Source: an uncultured Desulfobacterales bacterium (GTDB lineage Bacteria; Desulfobacterota; Desulfobacteria; Desulfobacterales; JAHEIW01). Taken from it: a stretch of 64,000 bases of DNA. Under the pieces are notes generated by a model, which did no database searches, had not been told where the DNA came from, and saw nothing but the letters and a program-made list of their open reading frames with translations. The stretch covers positions 1-64,000 of the forward strand of contig CAMYLV010000024.1 of assembly GCA_947259495.1 (NCBI GenBank), in the 5' to 3' direction. Within the stretch, counting starts at the first letter, position 1, and each line of letters starts with the position of its first letter. The position numbers and the translations under genes are program-made. Shown in pieces: positions 18,991 through 28,633 of this stretch.

Positions 18991-19644
18991 TTGGGCCAGA
19001 AAGTTAATCCAATCGGGTTGAGATTGGGAATCGTCAAAACGTGGGAATCACGATGGTTCGGTGGGAAGAATTACGCCGAATATATTTTGGAAGACTACCG
19101 ATTGAGAAAGTTTGTTAAAGAAAAACTCTACCACGCAGGCGTTTCCAGAATTGAAATTGAGCGATCGTCCAAGCGTGTGCGTTTGCGCATTTATACTTCC
19201 AGGCCTGGAATTGTTATCGGTAAAAAGGGCTCTGAGATATCGATGCTTAAAAAAGAGATTGAAAAGATGACGGACCGTGAGATTTTAATTGATATCCAGG
19301 AAGTCCGCAAACCGGAGATCGATGCCCAACTGGTTGCCGAAAATGTAGCGCTTCAAATTGAAAGACGGGTGGCGTTTCGGCGGGCCATGAAACGCGGTGT
19401 CTCCTCTGCGATGCGCTTTGGTGCCCTGGGGGTGAAGATTATCTGTTCTGGCCGTCTGGGTGGCGCCGAGATGGCCCGAACGGAATGGTATCGTGAAGGA
19501 CGGGTTCCTTTGCACACCTTGCGGGCGGATATTGATTATGGCTTTATCGAAGCCCGAACCACCTATGGCGCTATCGGTGTCAAAGTATTTATTTTCAAAG
19601 GGGAAATATTGAAAAAGGATGAAACCGAGCTCGCTGAAGCTTAG
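18991..19644 (+). CDS. rpsC: 30S ribosomal protein S3
   Basis: S3 forms the mRNA entry channel with S4 and S5. The 217-residue protein begins [19 protein letters not shown] and contains the KH-domain loop [13 protein letters not shown]. The start is TTG 18991 after a strong AAAGGAGG; no ATG or GTG would preserve the family N-terminus. Confidence 0.96.
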   Translation: MGQKVNPIGLRLGIVKTWESRWFGGKNYAEYILEDYRLRKFVKEKLYHAGVSRIEIERSSKRVRLRIYTSRPGIVIGKKGSEISMLKKEIEKMTDREILIDIQEVRKPEIDAQLVAENVALQIERRVAFRRAMKRGVSSAMRFGALGVKIICSGRLGGAEMARTEWYREGRVPLHTLRADIDYGFIEARTTYGAIGVKVFIFKGEILKKDETELAEA

Positions 19645-19713
19645 TGCTTAAGACTTAATCGACGCACACCATTAGACATTTAGACACCATAAGCAACCGG
19701 CAATTTTTGTGCA

Positions 19714-19763
19714 TTACGTGTTGCGGGGCATAAACGAAAAACGCGAAACTCGGAACCCGTAAC
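19714..19763 (+). repeat. Inverted degenerate repeat in rpsC-rplP spacer
   Basis: TTACGTGTTGCGGGG (19714-19728) resembles the reverse complement of ACTCGGAACCCGTAAC (19748-19763). The right arm consists of repeated CGAAAC-like words and runs toward the rplP ribosome binding site. The rest of the 133-base spacer shows no gene. Confidence 0.5.
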
Positions 19764-19777
19764 AGGGGTAATTAAAC

Positions 19778-20191
19778 ATGCTAAGTCCCAAAAAAGTAAA
19801 ATATCGCAAACAGCAAAAAGGTCGAATGCGGGGAGTTGCACGTCGGGGCAGTAATTTGAATTTTGGAGAATACGGCTTGCAGGCCACTGGCTGCGGCAGT
19901 ATCAGCGCCAAACAAATTGAGGCCGCTCGAATCGCAATGACGCGTCACATAAAAAGAGGCGGTCGCATCTGGATTCGGATTTTCCCCGATAAGCCCTTTA
20001 CCAAAAAGCCGGCTGAAGTCCGAATGGGAAAGGGCAAAGGTGCCCCGGAAGGCTGGGTGGCGGTGGTTCGCCCTGGCAGAATTCTTTATGAAATGCAAGG
20101 CGTGGATAAAGCGACCGCCAAGGAAGCATTCCGCCTGGCAGGCCATAAGCTTTCGGTTAAAACCCGGTTTGTTGAGAGGAGCGAGGTCTGA
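19778..20191 (+). CDS. rplP: 50S ribosomal protein L16
   Basis: L16 helps position the A-site tRNA acceptor. The 137-residue product starts [19 protein letters not shown] and has the conserved [20 protein letters not shown] block. Its stop overlaps the rpmC start by one base (TGATG), suggesting translational coupling. Confidence 0.97.
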   Translation: MLSPKKVKYRKQQKGRMRGVARRGSNLNFGEYGLQATGCGSISAKQIEAARIAMTRHIKRGGRIWIRIFPDKPFTKKPAEVRMGKGKGAPEGWVAVVRPGRILYEMQGVDKATAKEAFRLAGHKLSVKTRFVERSEV

Positions 20192-20400
20192 TGAAAGCCA
20201 GTGAAATAAGAGAGATGAATCTTGATGAAATGCAGCGTAAAGTCAGCGACCTGAAAGAGGAGTTGTTTAACCTGCGATTTCAGCACGAAATCGGCCAGCT
20301 TGAAAACCCCAATAAAATGAAACAGACCCGAAGAGATATTGCCCAGGTAAAAACCAGTATTCGTGAAGTTGAATTGAAAAACAAGACGGTTGAAGAATAA
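20191..20400 (+). CDS. rpmC: 50S ribosomal protein L29
   Basis: L29 is a small two-helix protein near the tunnel exit. The 69-residue product has the LKEELFNLRFQHEIGQLENP core typical of the family. It overlaps rplP by one base, and rpsQ follows after eight bases. Confidence 0.94.
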   Translation: MKASEIREMNLDEMQRKVSDLKEELFNLRFQHEIGQLENPNKMKQTRRDIAQVKTSIREVELKNKTVEE

Positions 20401-20408
20401 ATAATGTC

Positions 20409-20666
20409 ATGAGAAAACAAGGATTGAAAAGACAATTGATGGGGACTGTCGTTAGCAACAAAATGGATAAAACCGTGATCGTCTCGGTTGAGCGGCTGGT
20501 TAAGCATAAATTTTACCACAAGTATATCCGACGACGGGCCAAGTTTGCTGCCCACGATCAAGGCAATACCTGTCAGATTGGTGATAAGGTCATGCTGACA
20601 GAGTGCCGCCCACTCAGTCGATCAAAAAGGTGGCGTGTCAGTAAAATCGTCGAAAAAGCGGTTTAA
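20409..20666 (+). CDS. rpsQ: 30S ribosomal protein S17
   Basis: S17 is an early-binding OB-fold protein of the 30S body. The 85-residue product contains MGTVVSNKMDKTVIVSVER and the C-terminal RPLSRSKRWRVSKIVEKA. Length is standard. Confidence 0.96.
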   Translation: MRKQGLKRQLMGTVVSNKMDKTVIVSVERLVKHKFYHKYIRRRAKFAAHDQGNTCQIGDKVMLTECRPLSRSKRWRVSKIVEKAV

Positions 20667-20684
20667 TCCCAAGGGAACAATACC

Positions 20685-21053
20685 ATGATTCAGTCAGAAA
20701 CGAGGCTAACTGTAGCCGACAATTCCGGGGCCAAGGTCTTGTATTGTATAAAAGTGCTGGGAGGCTCGCGTCGACGATATGCCAGGGTCGGGGATATCAT
20801 TGTTGTGGCCGTCAAAGAAGCGCTGCCGAATGCTAAGGTTAAAAAAGGCGATGTATTAAAAGCGGTTGTGGTTCGAACGAAAAAAGAGATCCGTCGGCCG
20901 GATGGTTCCTACATCCGGTTTGATGATAATTCTGCTGTTTTGGTGAACGCATCGCGAGAGCCGATTGGCACCCGAATTTTTGGGCCTGTGGCAAGAGAAT
21001 TGCGAGCCAAACGATTCATGAAAATAATTTCGTTAGCACCTGAGGTGTTGTAG
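20685..21053 (+). CDS. rplN: 50S ribosomal protein L14
   Basis: L14 takes part in an intersubunit bridge. The 122-residue protein starts [17 protein letters not shown] and has the usual [11 protein letters not shown] near the end. Full length and standard position. Confidence 0.97.
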   Translation: MIQSETRLTVADNSGAKVLYCIKVLGGSRRRYARVGDIIVVAVKEALPNAKVKKGDVLKAVVVRTKKEIRRPDGSYIRFDDNSAVLVNASREPIGTRIFGPVARELRAKRFMKIISLAPEVL

Positions 21054-21057
21054 CTTT

Positions 21058-21139
21058 TAGTTATTCGTTTATATTTATTAACGATTCGCAGTGTTCGCCG
21101 AATTGCCAGCAACAAATAACAGAAAACAGATAACAAACA
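21058..21139 (+). repeat. Degenerate AATAAC-type repeat in rplN-rplX spacer
   Basis: Left TTATTCGTTTATATTTATT words (21061 onward) and right AACAAATAACAGAAAACAG words (21110-21139) are partial reverse complements spanning most of the 101-base spacer. No coding sequence is apparent. Confidence 0.55.
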
Positions 21140-21154
21140 CATGGAAACCCAGAC

Positions 21155-21484
21155 ATGCTCCAAACCAAAATACTGATAAAAAAGGACGATAAGGTCAAGG
21201 TTATCGCCGGTAAGGACAAGGGTAAAATCGGCAAAGTGCTCAAAGTTGATCGCAAAAAGAACCACTTGCTCATCGAAAAGATCAACCTGATCAAGCGCCA
21301 TACAAGGGCCAGTGCAAAAAACAGACAGGGCGGCATTGTGGAGGGTGAGGCGCCAATTCGTATCTCCAATGTAATGATTATGTGCAATAAATGCATTCAT
21401 CCTACCCGCGTTAAGATGCAGCGCCTGGAAGATGGGAAAAAAATACGGCTTTGTGTAAAGTGCGGCGAAGCAATCGACACCTAA
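21155..21484 (+). CDS. rplX: 50S ribosomal protein L24
   Basis: L24 initiates 50S assembly. The 109-residue product has the KOW motif [17 protein letters not shown] near the start and a C-terminal zinc-ribbon-like pair of CxxC motifs (CNKC, CVKC). Standard length; 22 bases to rplE. Confidence 0.96.
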   Translation: MLQTKILIKKDDKVKVIAGKDKGKIGKVLKVDRKKNHLLIEKINLIKRHTRASAKNRQGGIVEGEAPIRISNVMIMCNKCIHPTRVKMQRLEDGKKIRLCVKCGEAIDT

Positions 21485-21506
21485 ACCCGGCGCGCGGAGG
21501 AAGGCG

Positions 21507-22046
21507 ATGTCACAGTTGAAAAATATTTATGAAAACGAAGTTGTGCCCAAGCTCATGGACACGTTTAATTATAAAAACAAGATGCAGGTTCCCAGATTGG
21601 ACAAGATTGTTCTCAATATGGGCCTGGGAGAAGCCATCCAAAATATAAAAGTGCTGGATACCGCATCCGAGGAACTCAAGGCGATCGCAGGGCAAAAGCC
21701 GGTGATCACCCGTGCCAAAAAGTCCATTGCCGCCTTTAAGCTCAGAGAAGGGATGCCGATCGGCTGCATGGTTACGCTACGACATCTCCGCATGTATGAT
21801 TTTTACTACAAACTGGTCAATATTGCTCTTGCGCGTGTGAGAGATTTTAGAGGTGTTTCCGCTAAAGCATTTGACGGCCGGGGCAATTACTCTCTAGGAA
21901 TAAAAGAGCATATCATTTTCCCGGAGATTGATTACGACAAAATTGATAAGATAAAAGGTCTCAATATCAGTATTGTGACGACAGCCCAGACAGATGATGA
22001 GGGAAGGCAGTTATTGAGTTTTATGGGCATGCCGTTTAAAAATTAG
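21507..22046 (+). CDS. rplE: 50S ribosomal protein L5
   Basis: L5 binds 5S rRNA. The 179-residue product includes [18 protein letters not shown] and the central [20 protein letters not shown] stretch of the family. Length is normal. Confidence 0.97.
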   Translation: MSQLKNIYENEVVPKLMDTFNYKNKMQVPRLDKIVLNMGLGEAIQNIKVLDTASEELKAIAGQKPVITRAKKSIAAFKLREGMPIGCMVTLRHLRMYDFYYKLVNIALARVRDFRGVSAKAFDGRGNYSLGIKEHIIFPEIDYDKIDKIKGLNISIVTTAQTDDEGRQLLSFMGMPFKN

Positions 22047-22056
22047 GGAGGGAGAT

Positions 22057-22242
22057 TTGGCCAAAAAAGCACTTCGAAATAAAGCAATGCGCAAGCCCAA
22101 GTTTGAGGTTCGGCAGTACAATCGTTGTCCGGTCTGCGGACGACCCAGGGGATATCTGAGAAAGTTTGGACTTTGTCGTATTTGCTTCCGGGTTTTTGCA
22201 TCCGAAGGCAAACTCCCAGGAGTTGTAAAATCAAGTTGGTAA
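22057..22242 (+). CDS. rpsN: 30S ribosomal protein S14, zinc-binding type
   Basis: The 61-residue length and the CPVC plus CRIC zinc-ribbon pairs identify the short zinc-dependent form of S14. It begins [18 protein letters not shown]. The start is TTG 22057 after AGGGAGGGAG. It directly follows rplE, as expected in the spc operon. Confidence 0.95.
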   Translation: MAKKALRNKAMRKPKFEVRQYNRCPVCGRPRGYLRKFGLCRICFRVFASEGKLPGVVKSSW

Positions 22243-22246
22243 TTTT

Positions 22247-22352
22247 GGAAACTGGAAACTCGAAACTGGAAATTCGTTAAACCAAGTTCATATCCTCGTT
22301 TTACCAGCGGATCTAAACCTGGGCTCAAATTACAAGTTTCAAGTATCAAAAC
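22247..22352 (+). repeat. Inverted degenerate repeat (GGAAACT words) in rpsN-rpsH spacer
   Basis: Tandem GGAAACT-like words (22247-22277) face AGTTTCAAGT-like words (about 22330-22352) in the reverse-complement sense, spanning the 122-base spacer. The middle is unremarkable and no gene is visible. Confidence 0.55.
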
Positions 22353-22364
22353 TAGGAGAAGATA

Positions 22365-22763
22365 ATGGCCGTAAGCGATCCGATAGCCGATATGTTGACC
22401 CGTATTCGCAATGGCGTCAAAGCCAGGTTTAACAGTGTTGATGTGCCAGGATCTAAACTGAAAACAGACATTGCCCGGATTTTAAAGGATGAAGGTTTTA
22501 TAAAGAATTACAAATTCCTTAAAGATGGCAAACAGGGTATTTTGCGAATTTACCTCAAGTACGGTCCGGGGCAGTCTAATGTTGTTTATGGGTTAAAGCG
22601 CATCAGTAAACCCAGTTGTCGAGTTTATGTAAAAAGTAATGAAATCAAACTGGTCTATAATGGTATGGGGATTGCCATTTTATCCACATCCAAAGGCCTT
22701 ATGACAGACAAAAAGGCACGACAAGAAAAGGTTGGTGGCGAGATCCTTTGCAATGTATGGTAG
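22365..22763 (+). CDS. rpsH: 30S ribosomal protein S8
   Basis: S8 binds the central domain of 16S rRNA and, in E. coli, represses the spc operon. The 132-residue protein starts [19 protein letters not shown] and ends with the [20 protein letters not shown] block. GGAG precedes the ATG. Confidence 0.96.
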   Translation: MAVSDPIADMLTRIRNGVKARFNSVDVPGSKLKTDIARILKDEGFIKNYKFLKDGKQGILRIYLKYGPGQSNVVYGLKRISKPSCRVYVKSNEIKLVYNGMGIAILSTSKGLMTDKKARQEKVGGEILCNVW

Positions 22764-22770
22764 CAATTTG

Positions 22771-22876
22771 AGCAGTCAGTAAGCTGTAAGGAGCGAGCGG
22801 TAGATCAAAACGAATGCAGCATTCAGCCAAATGCAGAATGAAAAATGCGTACTGCTTACCGCATACTGCTTACTAA
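22771..22876 (+). repeat. Inverted degenerate repeat (GCTTAC words) in rpsH-rplF spacer
   Basis: AGCAGTCAGTAAGCTGTAAG (22771-22790) resembles the reverse complement of the GTACTGCTTACC and CATACTGCTTACT words at 22850-22876. An inner ATGCAG/AATGCAG pair lies between. No gene is visible in the 127-base spacer. Confidence 0.5.
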
Positions 22877-22890
22877 GATGGGAGTAACAG

Positions 22891-23436
22891 ATGTCTCGAG
22901 TCGGAAAAAAACCGGTACCCATTCCAGAAAAAACCAAAGTGTCATATGAAAACAGGGTCCTTACTGTTCAAGGCGAAAAAGGCAAACTGATGCGATCGAT
23001 CCATCCTGACGTGGAATTAAAAATTGAAGACAGTGTCTTGAACGTGGTGCCGCTTGAAGATAAAAGGACCAGCCGGGCGCTGCAGGGGTTGACCAGAAGC
23101 TTGGTTGCAAATATGATTGCCGGCGTCAACCAGGGATTTGAGCGCACACTGATCATCAATGGCATCGGATATCGGGCTGAAATGAAAGGAAACGCCATTA
23201 TATTAAATGTTGGTTATTCGAATCCGGTTCAGTTCAATTTACCGGAAGGCGTTGTCGCCTCAATTGAGCGCAACACCATTATCAAATTATCCAGTATCGA
23301 CAAGGAAAAATTGGGTCTGACTGCTGCGGCTATTCGTAAAATAAGGCCTCCGGAGCCTTATAAAGGTAAAGGCATAAAATATGCTGAGGAGCGCATTCGC
23401 CGGAAGGCCGGTAAAGCGGGCACCGCGGTTCAGTAA
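22891..23436 (+). CDS. rplF: 50S ribosomal protein L6
   Basis: L6 lies near the sarcin-ricin loop. The 181-residue product begins SRVGKKPVPIPEKTKVS and has the conserved RKIRPPEPYKGKGIKYA near the C-terminus. Length is normal. Confidence 0.97.
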   Translation: MSRVGKKPVPIPEKTKVSYENRVLTVQGEKGKLMRSIHPDVELKIEDSVLNVVPLEDKRTSRALQGLTRSLVANMIAGVNQGFERTLIINGIGYRAEMKGNAIILNVGYSNPVQFNLPEGVVASIERNTIIKLSSIDKEKLGLTAAAIRKIRPPEPYKGKGIKYAEERIRRKAGKAGTAVQ

Positions 23437-23505
23437 AATTTAATTTTTCAGAAGCGGGTGTAAATCAACCAGCTTGATACCCGCCGTAAAAACAGGCATC
23501 AGAAA

Positions 23506-23874
23506 ATGGGAACGCTTAATTTAAAAACGCAAGCACGGCTAAAACGGAAAAAAAGAATACGCAAAAAATTGGTTGGCTCAGCCAATCGGCCCAGACTCTG
23601 CGTGTTTAGAAGTGCCAGGCACATTTATGCTCAGATAATCGACGATTCTTCGGGTCAAACCCTTGCTGCAGCGTCAAGTACAGAAAAGACCGTTCGGGAA
23701 AAGACGAAAGTGAAGAATAAAGTCACCGACGCCAATATGGTGGGTGAGATAATCGGGCAACGCGCTATGGAAAAAGGCGTCAAACAGGTCGTGTTTGACC
23801 GTAACGGATTTCTGTACCACGGCAGGATAAAGGCCGTATCGAAAGGTGCGCGGGAGGCCGGTTTGAAATTTTAA
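23506..23874 (+). CDS. rplR: 50S ribosomal protein L18
   Basis: L18 binds 5S rRNA together with L5 and L25. The 122-residue protein contains [18 protein letters not shown] and ends [12 protein letters not shown]. The start ATG lies directly after GAAA and has only a weak ribosome binding site. Confidence 0.95.
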   Translation: MGTLNLKTQARLKRKKRIRKKLVGSANRPRLCVFRSARHIYAQIIDDSSGQTLAAASSTEKTVREKTKVKNKVTDANMVGEIIGQRAMEKGVKQVVFDRNGFLYHGRIKAVSKGAREAGLKF

Positions 23875-23932
23875 TTCTCGCTTTTACCAAGTTAACATCT
23901 CTGTAGGTTGTGACATCAAAGGAGGCAGGCTT

Positions 23933-24436
23933 TTGTTCAAACGAGAAATAGAGGATACGCAGTTTATCGACAAAGTGGTCCACATCAATCGAGTGGCCAA
24001 AGTCGTTAAGGGGGGTCGTCGATTTAGTTTCAGTGCAATTGTTGTCGTAGGCGATGGGCAAGGCTCAGTTGGAATTGGTCTCGGTAAGGCCGGAGAAGTC
24101 CCTGAGGCGATCCGCAAGGGTGTAGAAAAGGCAAAAAAGAACATGATTTTAGTGCCCTTGCTTGAAGGTACGATTCCTTATGAAATTATCGGTCGCTTCG
24201 GAGGCGGCAAAGTTTTGCTTAAACCGGCTGCGCCGGGCACGGGCGTGATTGCCGGAGGCGCTGTAAGGGCAGTTCTGGAAGCCGTCGGCGTCCAAAATAT
24301 ATTAACAAAGTGTCTCGGATCTCATAACCCTCACAATCTGGTGAAGGCAACGATAAACGGTCTTGAAAGGCTTGAGAGTCGTGAAATGGTGGCTGCCAGA
24401 AGGGGAATTTCAGTGGAAGATCTTCAGGGTTCGTGA
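23933..24436 (+). CDS. rpsE: 30S ribosomal protein S5
   Basis: S5 helps fidelity and mRNA unwinding at the entry channel. The 167-residue protein has the double-stranded RNA-binding domain with [19 protein letters not shown] and the conserved [15 protein letters not shown]. The start is TTG 23933 after AAAGGAGG; no ATG is available near the conserved N-terminus. Confidence 0.96.
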   Translation: MFKREIEDTQFIDKVVHINRVAKVVKGGRRFSFSAIVVVGDGQGSVGIGLGKAGEVPEAIRKGVEKAKKNMILVPLLEGTIPYEIIGRFGGGKVLLKPAAPGTGVIAGGAVRAVLEAVGVQNILTKCLGSHNPHNLVKATINGLERLESREMVAARRGISVEDLQGS

Positions 24437-24486
24437 GGCAAGGCCGAATGCAGCACAGGAACGGGATTATCAAAAGGATCAGATAA

Positions 24487-24666
24487 ATGGCCGCAACGAT
24501 AAAAGTAAAGCTGATTCGAAGCATGATTGGCAGACCTGCAAAGCAACGTAAGGTTTTGCGGGGGATGGGATTAACGCGCTTAAACAAAACAGTTGAGCTC
24601 AAAGATACGCCGGAACTTCGGGGCATGATCAACAAAGTTTCGCATCTTGTTAGCACGGAGGAGTAG
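24487..24666 (+). CDS. rpmD: 50S ribosomal protein L30
   Basis: A 59-residue frame between rpsE and rplO encodes L30: it reads AATIKVKLIRSMIGRPAKQR and continues with GLTRLNKTVELKDTPELRGM, both typical of the family. AAAGGATC precedes the ATG. Its last codons carry GGAGGAG, which serves as the ribosome binding site for rplO. Confidence 0.95.
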   Translation: MAATIKVKLIRSMIGRPAKQRKVLRGMGLTRLNKTVELKDTPELRGMINKVSHLVSTEE

Positions 24667-24670
24667 GTCG

Positions 24671-25111
24671 ATGAAGCTTCATGAACTATCGCGGCCCTCA
24701 AAGTCGCGCAAATCCAGTCGACGCCTGGGGCGTGGTGTTGGAACCGGCCGGGGCAAAACCGCCGGTCGAGGCAGCAATGGTTTCAACAGCCGGTCTGGCG
24801 GCGGGGTCAGACCCGGGTATGAAGGCGGGCAAATGCCGATTCAACGGCGTCTTCCGAAAGGCGGTTTTACCAATATTTTTAAAAAACAGATTGCCGCCAT
24901 CAATGTCAGAGATTTATTGAGATTCGAGAGTGGCAGTTTGGTCGATAAGGCAGCGCTTGTGGAAGCAGGGCTTGTCAAGGGCCGGAAAGACGGGATTAAA
25001 CTACTGGGACACGGTGATATCAAAGTCGCCCTTAATGTCAAAATCAATCATGTCAGCAAAGCTGCCCGAGAAAAGATTGAAGCTGCTGGCGGCACTGTAG
25101 AGGTCATATAA
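24671..25111 (+). CDS. rplO: 50S ribosomal protein L15
   Basis: L15 is a late assembly protein of the large subunit. From ATG 24671 the 146-residue product has [17 protein letters not shown], then the glycine-rich [20 protein letters not shown] stretch. An in-frame start further upstream (24647) falls inside rpmD and is unlikely. Its stop overlaps the secY start by one base. Confidence 0.96.
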   Translation: MKLHELSRPSKSRKSSRRLGRGVGTGRGKTAGRGSNGFNSRSGGGVRPGYEGGQMPIQRRLPKGGFTNIFKKQIAAINVRDLLRFESGSLVDKAALVEAGLVKGRKDGIKLLGHGDIKVALNVKINHVSKAAREKIEAAGGTVEVI

Positions 25112-26430
25112 TGATCGGTAGCGGGTTTCAAAATGTATTTAAAATACCCGAGCTAAAAAAGCGCATTCTCTTTACGTTTGGTTTGCTAATCGTTTACCGG
25201 ATCGGTGTTCATGTTCCCGTCCCGGGTATCGATTCTTCAGCACTTGCATCTTTTTTCGCCAGGGCGGAAGGCACCATATTTGGTATTTTCAATATGTTTT
25301 CAGGGGGAGCCCTAGAAAGACTGTCGGTTTTTGCTCTTGGGATTATGCCCTATATCAGTGCCTCCATTATATTGCAGTTATTAACGGTTGTTATACCGCA
25401 TCTGGAACAGCTCAAAAAAGAAGGTGAGCAGGGGCGCAAAAAAATCACGCAATACACCCGCTATGGTACTGTCTTCTTAAGTATTGTTCAAGGCTTCGGC
25501 ATCAGTGTGGGGCTGGAAAGTATGAGCTCCCCGGGCGGGGCACCGGTTGTTTTATTCCCGGGTTGGGCATTCAGACTGCTGACGGTGATTACGCTGACAG
25601 CCGGTACGGCCTTTATCATGTGGCTGGGTGAGCAGATTACCGAACGGGGTATCGGCAATGGTATTTCGCTCATTATTTTCGCCGGTATTGTTGCTCGGCT
25701 GCCAACTGCCGGCGGAAATACGTTTCGCCTATTGTCCACCGGAGAAATGGGAATTTTTGTTGCGCTGATTTTGATCATTTTTATGGTGCTTGTGGTCGGA
25801 TGTATCATCTTTGTCGAACAGGGGCAGCGCCGTATTCCGGTTCAATATGCCAAACGGGTGGTGGGGCGAAAAATGTATGGTGGTCAGAGCACGCATCTGC
25901 CATTGAAAATTAATACCTCCGGCGTGATTCCACCGATTTTTGCTTCATCGATCATCATGTTTCCGGCCACCATTGCCAATTTTATTAATATCCCCTGGAT
26001 TAAAACAATCGGCGAAAGCATGCGGCCAGGCAATGCCGTTTATGAGTTACTGTTCGTTGGGTTTATTTTCTTTTTCTGCTATTTCTATACGGCGGTTACT
26101 TTTAATCCAGTCGACGTTGCCGAAAATATGAAAAAACAGGGTGGTTACATCCCGGGTATCCGACCCGGAAAACGAACTGCGGACTATATTGACAAGGTGT
26201 TAACTCGCATTACGCTGGGCGGTGCTATTTACGTTTCGGCTGTCTGTGTGCTGCCCTCTATCTTAATAACTCGTTTTGACGTCCCATTTTATTTTGGTGG
26301 TACGGCTCTACTGATTGTGGTGGGTGTGGCTATAGATACCGTTGCCCAGATCGAGTCGCATATGCTGAGCCGGCATTACGAAGGATTTTTAAAGCGTGGT
26401 GGCGGCGCACGATTAAAAGGTCGCCATTAG
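25111..26430 (+). CDS. secY: Preprotein translocase subunit SecY
   Basis: SecY is the channel subunit of the SecYEG translocon in the inner membrane. The 439-residue protein shows about ten membrane spans, the plug-region segment [20 protein letters not shown] and the cytoplasmic loop [19 protein letters not shown]. It overlaps rplO by one base (TAATG). adk and map, often placed after secY, are absent; infA follows. Confidence 0.98.
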   Translation: MIGSGFQNVFKIPELKKRILFTFGLLIVYRIGVHVPVPGIDSSALASFFARAEGTIFGIFNMFSGGALERLSVFALGIMPYISASIILQLLTVVIPHLEQLKKEGEQGRKKITQYTRYGTVFLSIVQGFGISVGLESMSSPGGAPVVLFPGWAFRLLTVITLTAGTAFIMWLGEQITERGIGNGISLIIFAGIVARLPTAGGNTFRLLSTGEMGIFVALILIIFMVLVVGCIIFVEQGQRRIPVQYAKRVVGRKMYGGQSTHLPLKINTSGVIPPIFASSIIMFPATIANFINIPWIKTIGESMRPGNAVYELLFVGFIFFFCYFYTAVTFNPVDVAENMKKQGGYIPGIRPGKRTADYIDKVLTRITLGGAIYVSAVCVLPSILITRFDVPFYFGGTALLIVVGVAIDTVAQIESHMLSRHYEGFLKRGGGARLKGRH

Positions 26431-26474
26431 CCGTTTAGAATTTGTCAATTTAGACCTGCAAACAGGAGTTACCT

Positions 26475-26693
26475 GTGGCCAAAGAAGAACCGATTGTTGT
26501 TGAAGGTGTTGTTCTGGAAACATTGCCCAACGCGATGTTCAAGGTCGAATTGGAGAACAAGCATCAGGTGTTAGCCCATATCTCGGGTAAAATGCGAATG
26601 CATTTCATCAAAATTCTTCCCGGAGATAAGGTCACGGTTGAATTATCTCCTTACGACCTGACGCGTGGCCGAATCACCTATCGATCAAAGTAA
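26475..26693 (+). CDS. infA: Translation initiation factor IF-1
   Basis: IF-1 occupies the ribosomal A site during initiation. The 72-residue OB-fold protein reads [20 protein letters not shown] and ends [12 protein letters not shown]. The start is GTG 26475 after CAGGAG. Length is exact for the family. Confidence 0.97.
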   Translation: MAKEEPIVVEGVVLETLPNAMFKVELENKHQVLAHISGKMRMHFIKILPGDKVTVELSPYDLTRGRITYRSK

Positions 26694-26783
26694 AACTGGG
26701 AATTTGGTTTTGGATCCAAATCTGAATTTTTATTGTTCGGCTTTTACCATAACTCAATACCCGATACCCAATTCCCAGTTTTA
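26691..26783 (+). repeat. Long inverted repeat in infA-rpmJ spacer
   Basis: TAAAACTGGGAATTTGG begins at the infA stop codon (26691-26707). CCAATTCCCAGTTTTA (26768-26783) is its near-exact reverse complement and ends just before the rpmJ ribosome binding site. The arms thus bracket the whole spacer. Confidence 0.75.
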
Positions 26784-26798
26784 CAAGGAGCATAAATT

Positions 26799-26912
26799 AT
26801 GAAGGTTCGAGCATCAGTCAAAAAAGTTTGCCCCAAATGTAAAATTGTACGTCGCAAAGGCGTTGTGCGGGTGATCTGCGAAAACAAACGGCATAAGCAG
26901 CGGCAAGGATAA
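26799..26912 (+). CDS. rpmJ: 50S ribosomal protein L36
   Basis: A 37-residue frame, [20 protein letters not shown] then [17 protein letters not shown], is the zinc-binding form of L36 with Cys 11, Cys 14, Cys 27 and His 32. AAGGAG precedes the ATG. Standard position between infA and rpsM. Confidence 0.96.
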   Translation: MKVRASVKKVCPKCKIVRRKGVVRVICENKRHKQRQG

Positions 26913-26925
26913 AGGAGGATAAACA

Positions 26926-27312
26926 TTGGCAAGAATCGCAGGCGTTGACCTACCCAAAAATAAACGAATTGAGATTGGTCTGACTTATATTTATGGGATC
27001 GGCAGGTCCTCTTCCCGGCGCATCCTGGAAAAACTAGCTATTGATATGGAGACCAAGACCGATCAGCTGACAGAAGATCAAGTCAGCGACATCCGTAAAG
27101 TAATCGACAATGAATATAAAGTTGAGGGTACACTGCGTACGGAAGTCTCGATGAATATCAAGCGGCTGATGGATTTGGGTTGCTACCGCGGATTGCGTCA
27201 TCGCAAGTCGCTGCCGGTGCGTGGACAGCGCACGAGCACCAATGCCAGAACGCGCAAGGGGCCCAAGCGGGCAGCTGTGAAAAAGAAAGGCGCTATCAAA
27301 CAGAAAAAATAA
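26926..27312 (+). CDS. rpsM: 30S ribosomal protein S13
   Basis: S13 contacts the P-site tRNA and 50S L5. The 128-residue protein starts [20 protein letters not shown] and has the basic tail with [17 protein letters not shown]. The start is TTG 26926 after AAAGGAGG. Confidence 0.96.
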   Translation: MARIAGVDLPKNKRIEIGLTYIYGIGRSSSRRILEKLAIDMETKTDQLTEDQVSDIRKVIDNEYKVEGTLRTEVSMNIKRLMDLGCYRGLRHRKSLPVRGQRTSTNARTRKGPKRAAVKKKGAIKQKK

Positions 27313-27428
27313 AATAGTTGCTATAATTAACTGTTGTCTGTCGCCCCATTGAACATTTGAAGAACCTTAACCAGAAATAGAATAATCGATCGGCAATAGA
27401 AAAGCATTACGCATACGAGGCAAAATCG

Positions 27429-27815
27429 ATGGCCAAAAAAGTCCGTACCAAGAAAAAAGTAAAGAAAAATATTGCGAATGGCGTTGTTCATATTCAATCG
27501 ACCTTTAACAATACGATTGTGACCATAACCGACTCAGGCGGAAATGTTGTTTCCTGGTCGAGTGCCGGAGTACAGGGCTTTAAAGGATCCCGCAAGAGCA
27601 CACCTTTTGCGGCCCAGTTGGCTGCTGAAGACGCAGCAAAAAAGGCGATGGAAAATGGTATGAAAACCGTAGAAGTATATGTTAAAGGGCCCGGTCCCGG
27701 CAGAGAATCCGCTTTACGTGCCCTGCAGGCTACCGGATTCAATGTCACGATGATAAAAGACGTTACGCCCATACCCCACAATGGGTGTCGTCCACCCAAG
27801 AGAAGAAGAGTATAA
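27429..27815 (+). CDS. rpsK: 30S ribosomal protein S11
   Basis: S11 forms the platform near the E site. The 128-residue product contains [20 protein letters not shown] and ends [18 protein letters not shown]. The 116-base spacer upstream shows no gene and no clear repeat. Confidence 0.97.
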   Translation: MAKKVRTKKKVKKNIANGVVHIQSTFNNTIVTITDSGGNVVSWSSAGVQGFKGSRKSTPFAAQLAAEDAAKKAMENGMKTVEVYVKGPGPGRESALRALQATGFNVTMIKDVTPIPHNGCRPPKRRRV

Positions 27816-27905
27816 TCGTTATTCGGGATAATATTACTCGCCAAGCAATTGGATGCAGTATCAATAACAAATAACAGGTAACCCATAACTAATAACCAAT
27901 AACCA
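27816..27905 (+). repeat. Degenerate AATAACC-type repeat in rpsK-rpsD spacer
   Basis: Right after rpsK a GTTATTCGGG word is followed by tandem AATAACAAATAACAGGTAAC and TAATAACCAATAACC words (27862-27905) that are partly complementary to it. The array ends just before the rpsD ribosome binding site. Confidence 0.6.
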
Positions 27906-27920
27906 AATCGGGAGGATCTT

Positions 27921-28550
27921 TTGTCAAGATATAAAGATTCAGTTTGCCGGCATTGCCGGCGTGAAAACCTTAAATTGTATCTCAAAGGAGATCGCTGCTA
28001 TTCGGATAAATGCGCCTTTGACAGACGCTCTTATCCGCCGGGTGAGCATGGAGAGCGGCGTGGCCGGAAAATTTCTGATTACGGAATTCAGCTACGGGAA
28101 AAGCAGAAAGTCAAAAGAATGTACGGACTTTCTGAAAAACAGTTTCACCTGTTTTTTGAAAGGGCTGAGGGTCAAAGAGGCGTTACCGGTACCAATCTGC
28201 TTGTGTTGCTGGAATGCCGTCTTGATAATGTCGTGTATCGCCTTGGCTTTGCGAATTCTCGGACACAGGGACGTCAATTCGTTCTGCATAATCATTTTCT
28301 GGTCAACGGAAAGAAGGTCAACATTCCCTCTTTTTTGGTCAAAAGAGGCGATTCCGTTGAGGTTAAAGAGAAAAGCAAAAAGATTGCGGCTATTTCGGAC
28401 TCCTTAGAGGCGGTTGTCCGCAGAGGTATACCCCAATGGCTAGAGCTTGAAAAAGAAAAGCACAAAGGTGTCGTGACCGGATTTCCGGTGCGAGAAGACC
28501 TTACAATGCCCATTCAGGAGCAGTTGGTTGTCGAGCTTTATTCCAAATAG
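27921..28550 (+). CDS. rpsD: 30S ribosomal protein S4
   Basis: S4 nucleates 30S assembly and, in some bacteria, represses the alpha operon. The 209-residue protein has zinc-type cysteines near the N-terminus (CRHC near residue 9 and further Cys near 26 and 31) and the S4 RNA-binding domain with [20 protein letters not shown]. The start is TTG 27921 after CGGGAGGA. Confidence 0.96.
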   Translation: MSRYKDSVCRHCRRENLKLYLKGDRCYSDKCAFDRRSYPPGEHGERRGRKISDYGIQLREKQKVKRMYGLSEKQFHLFFERAEGQRGVTGTNLLVLLECRLDNVVYRLGFANSRTQGRQFVLHNHFLVNGKKVNIPSFLVKRGDSVEVKEKSKKIAAISDSLEAVVRRGIPQWLELEKEKHKGVVTGFPVREDLTMPIQEQLVVELYSK

Positions 28551-28633
28551 CAGTGCTGCTGAATTATATTTATGGTCGGCGAGCCCGGCTTTGGTTGAAT
28601 CATCTAAAACCTTTTCAATTTGGAGATTAGAAA

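Noticed and set aside
13446-27905. CRISPR-like arrays suggested by repeated AATAACC words
   Set aside because: The words are degenerate, 6-10 bp long, without regular spacers, and inverted around a loop; no cas genes are present.
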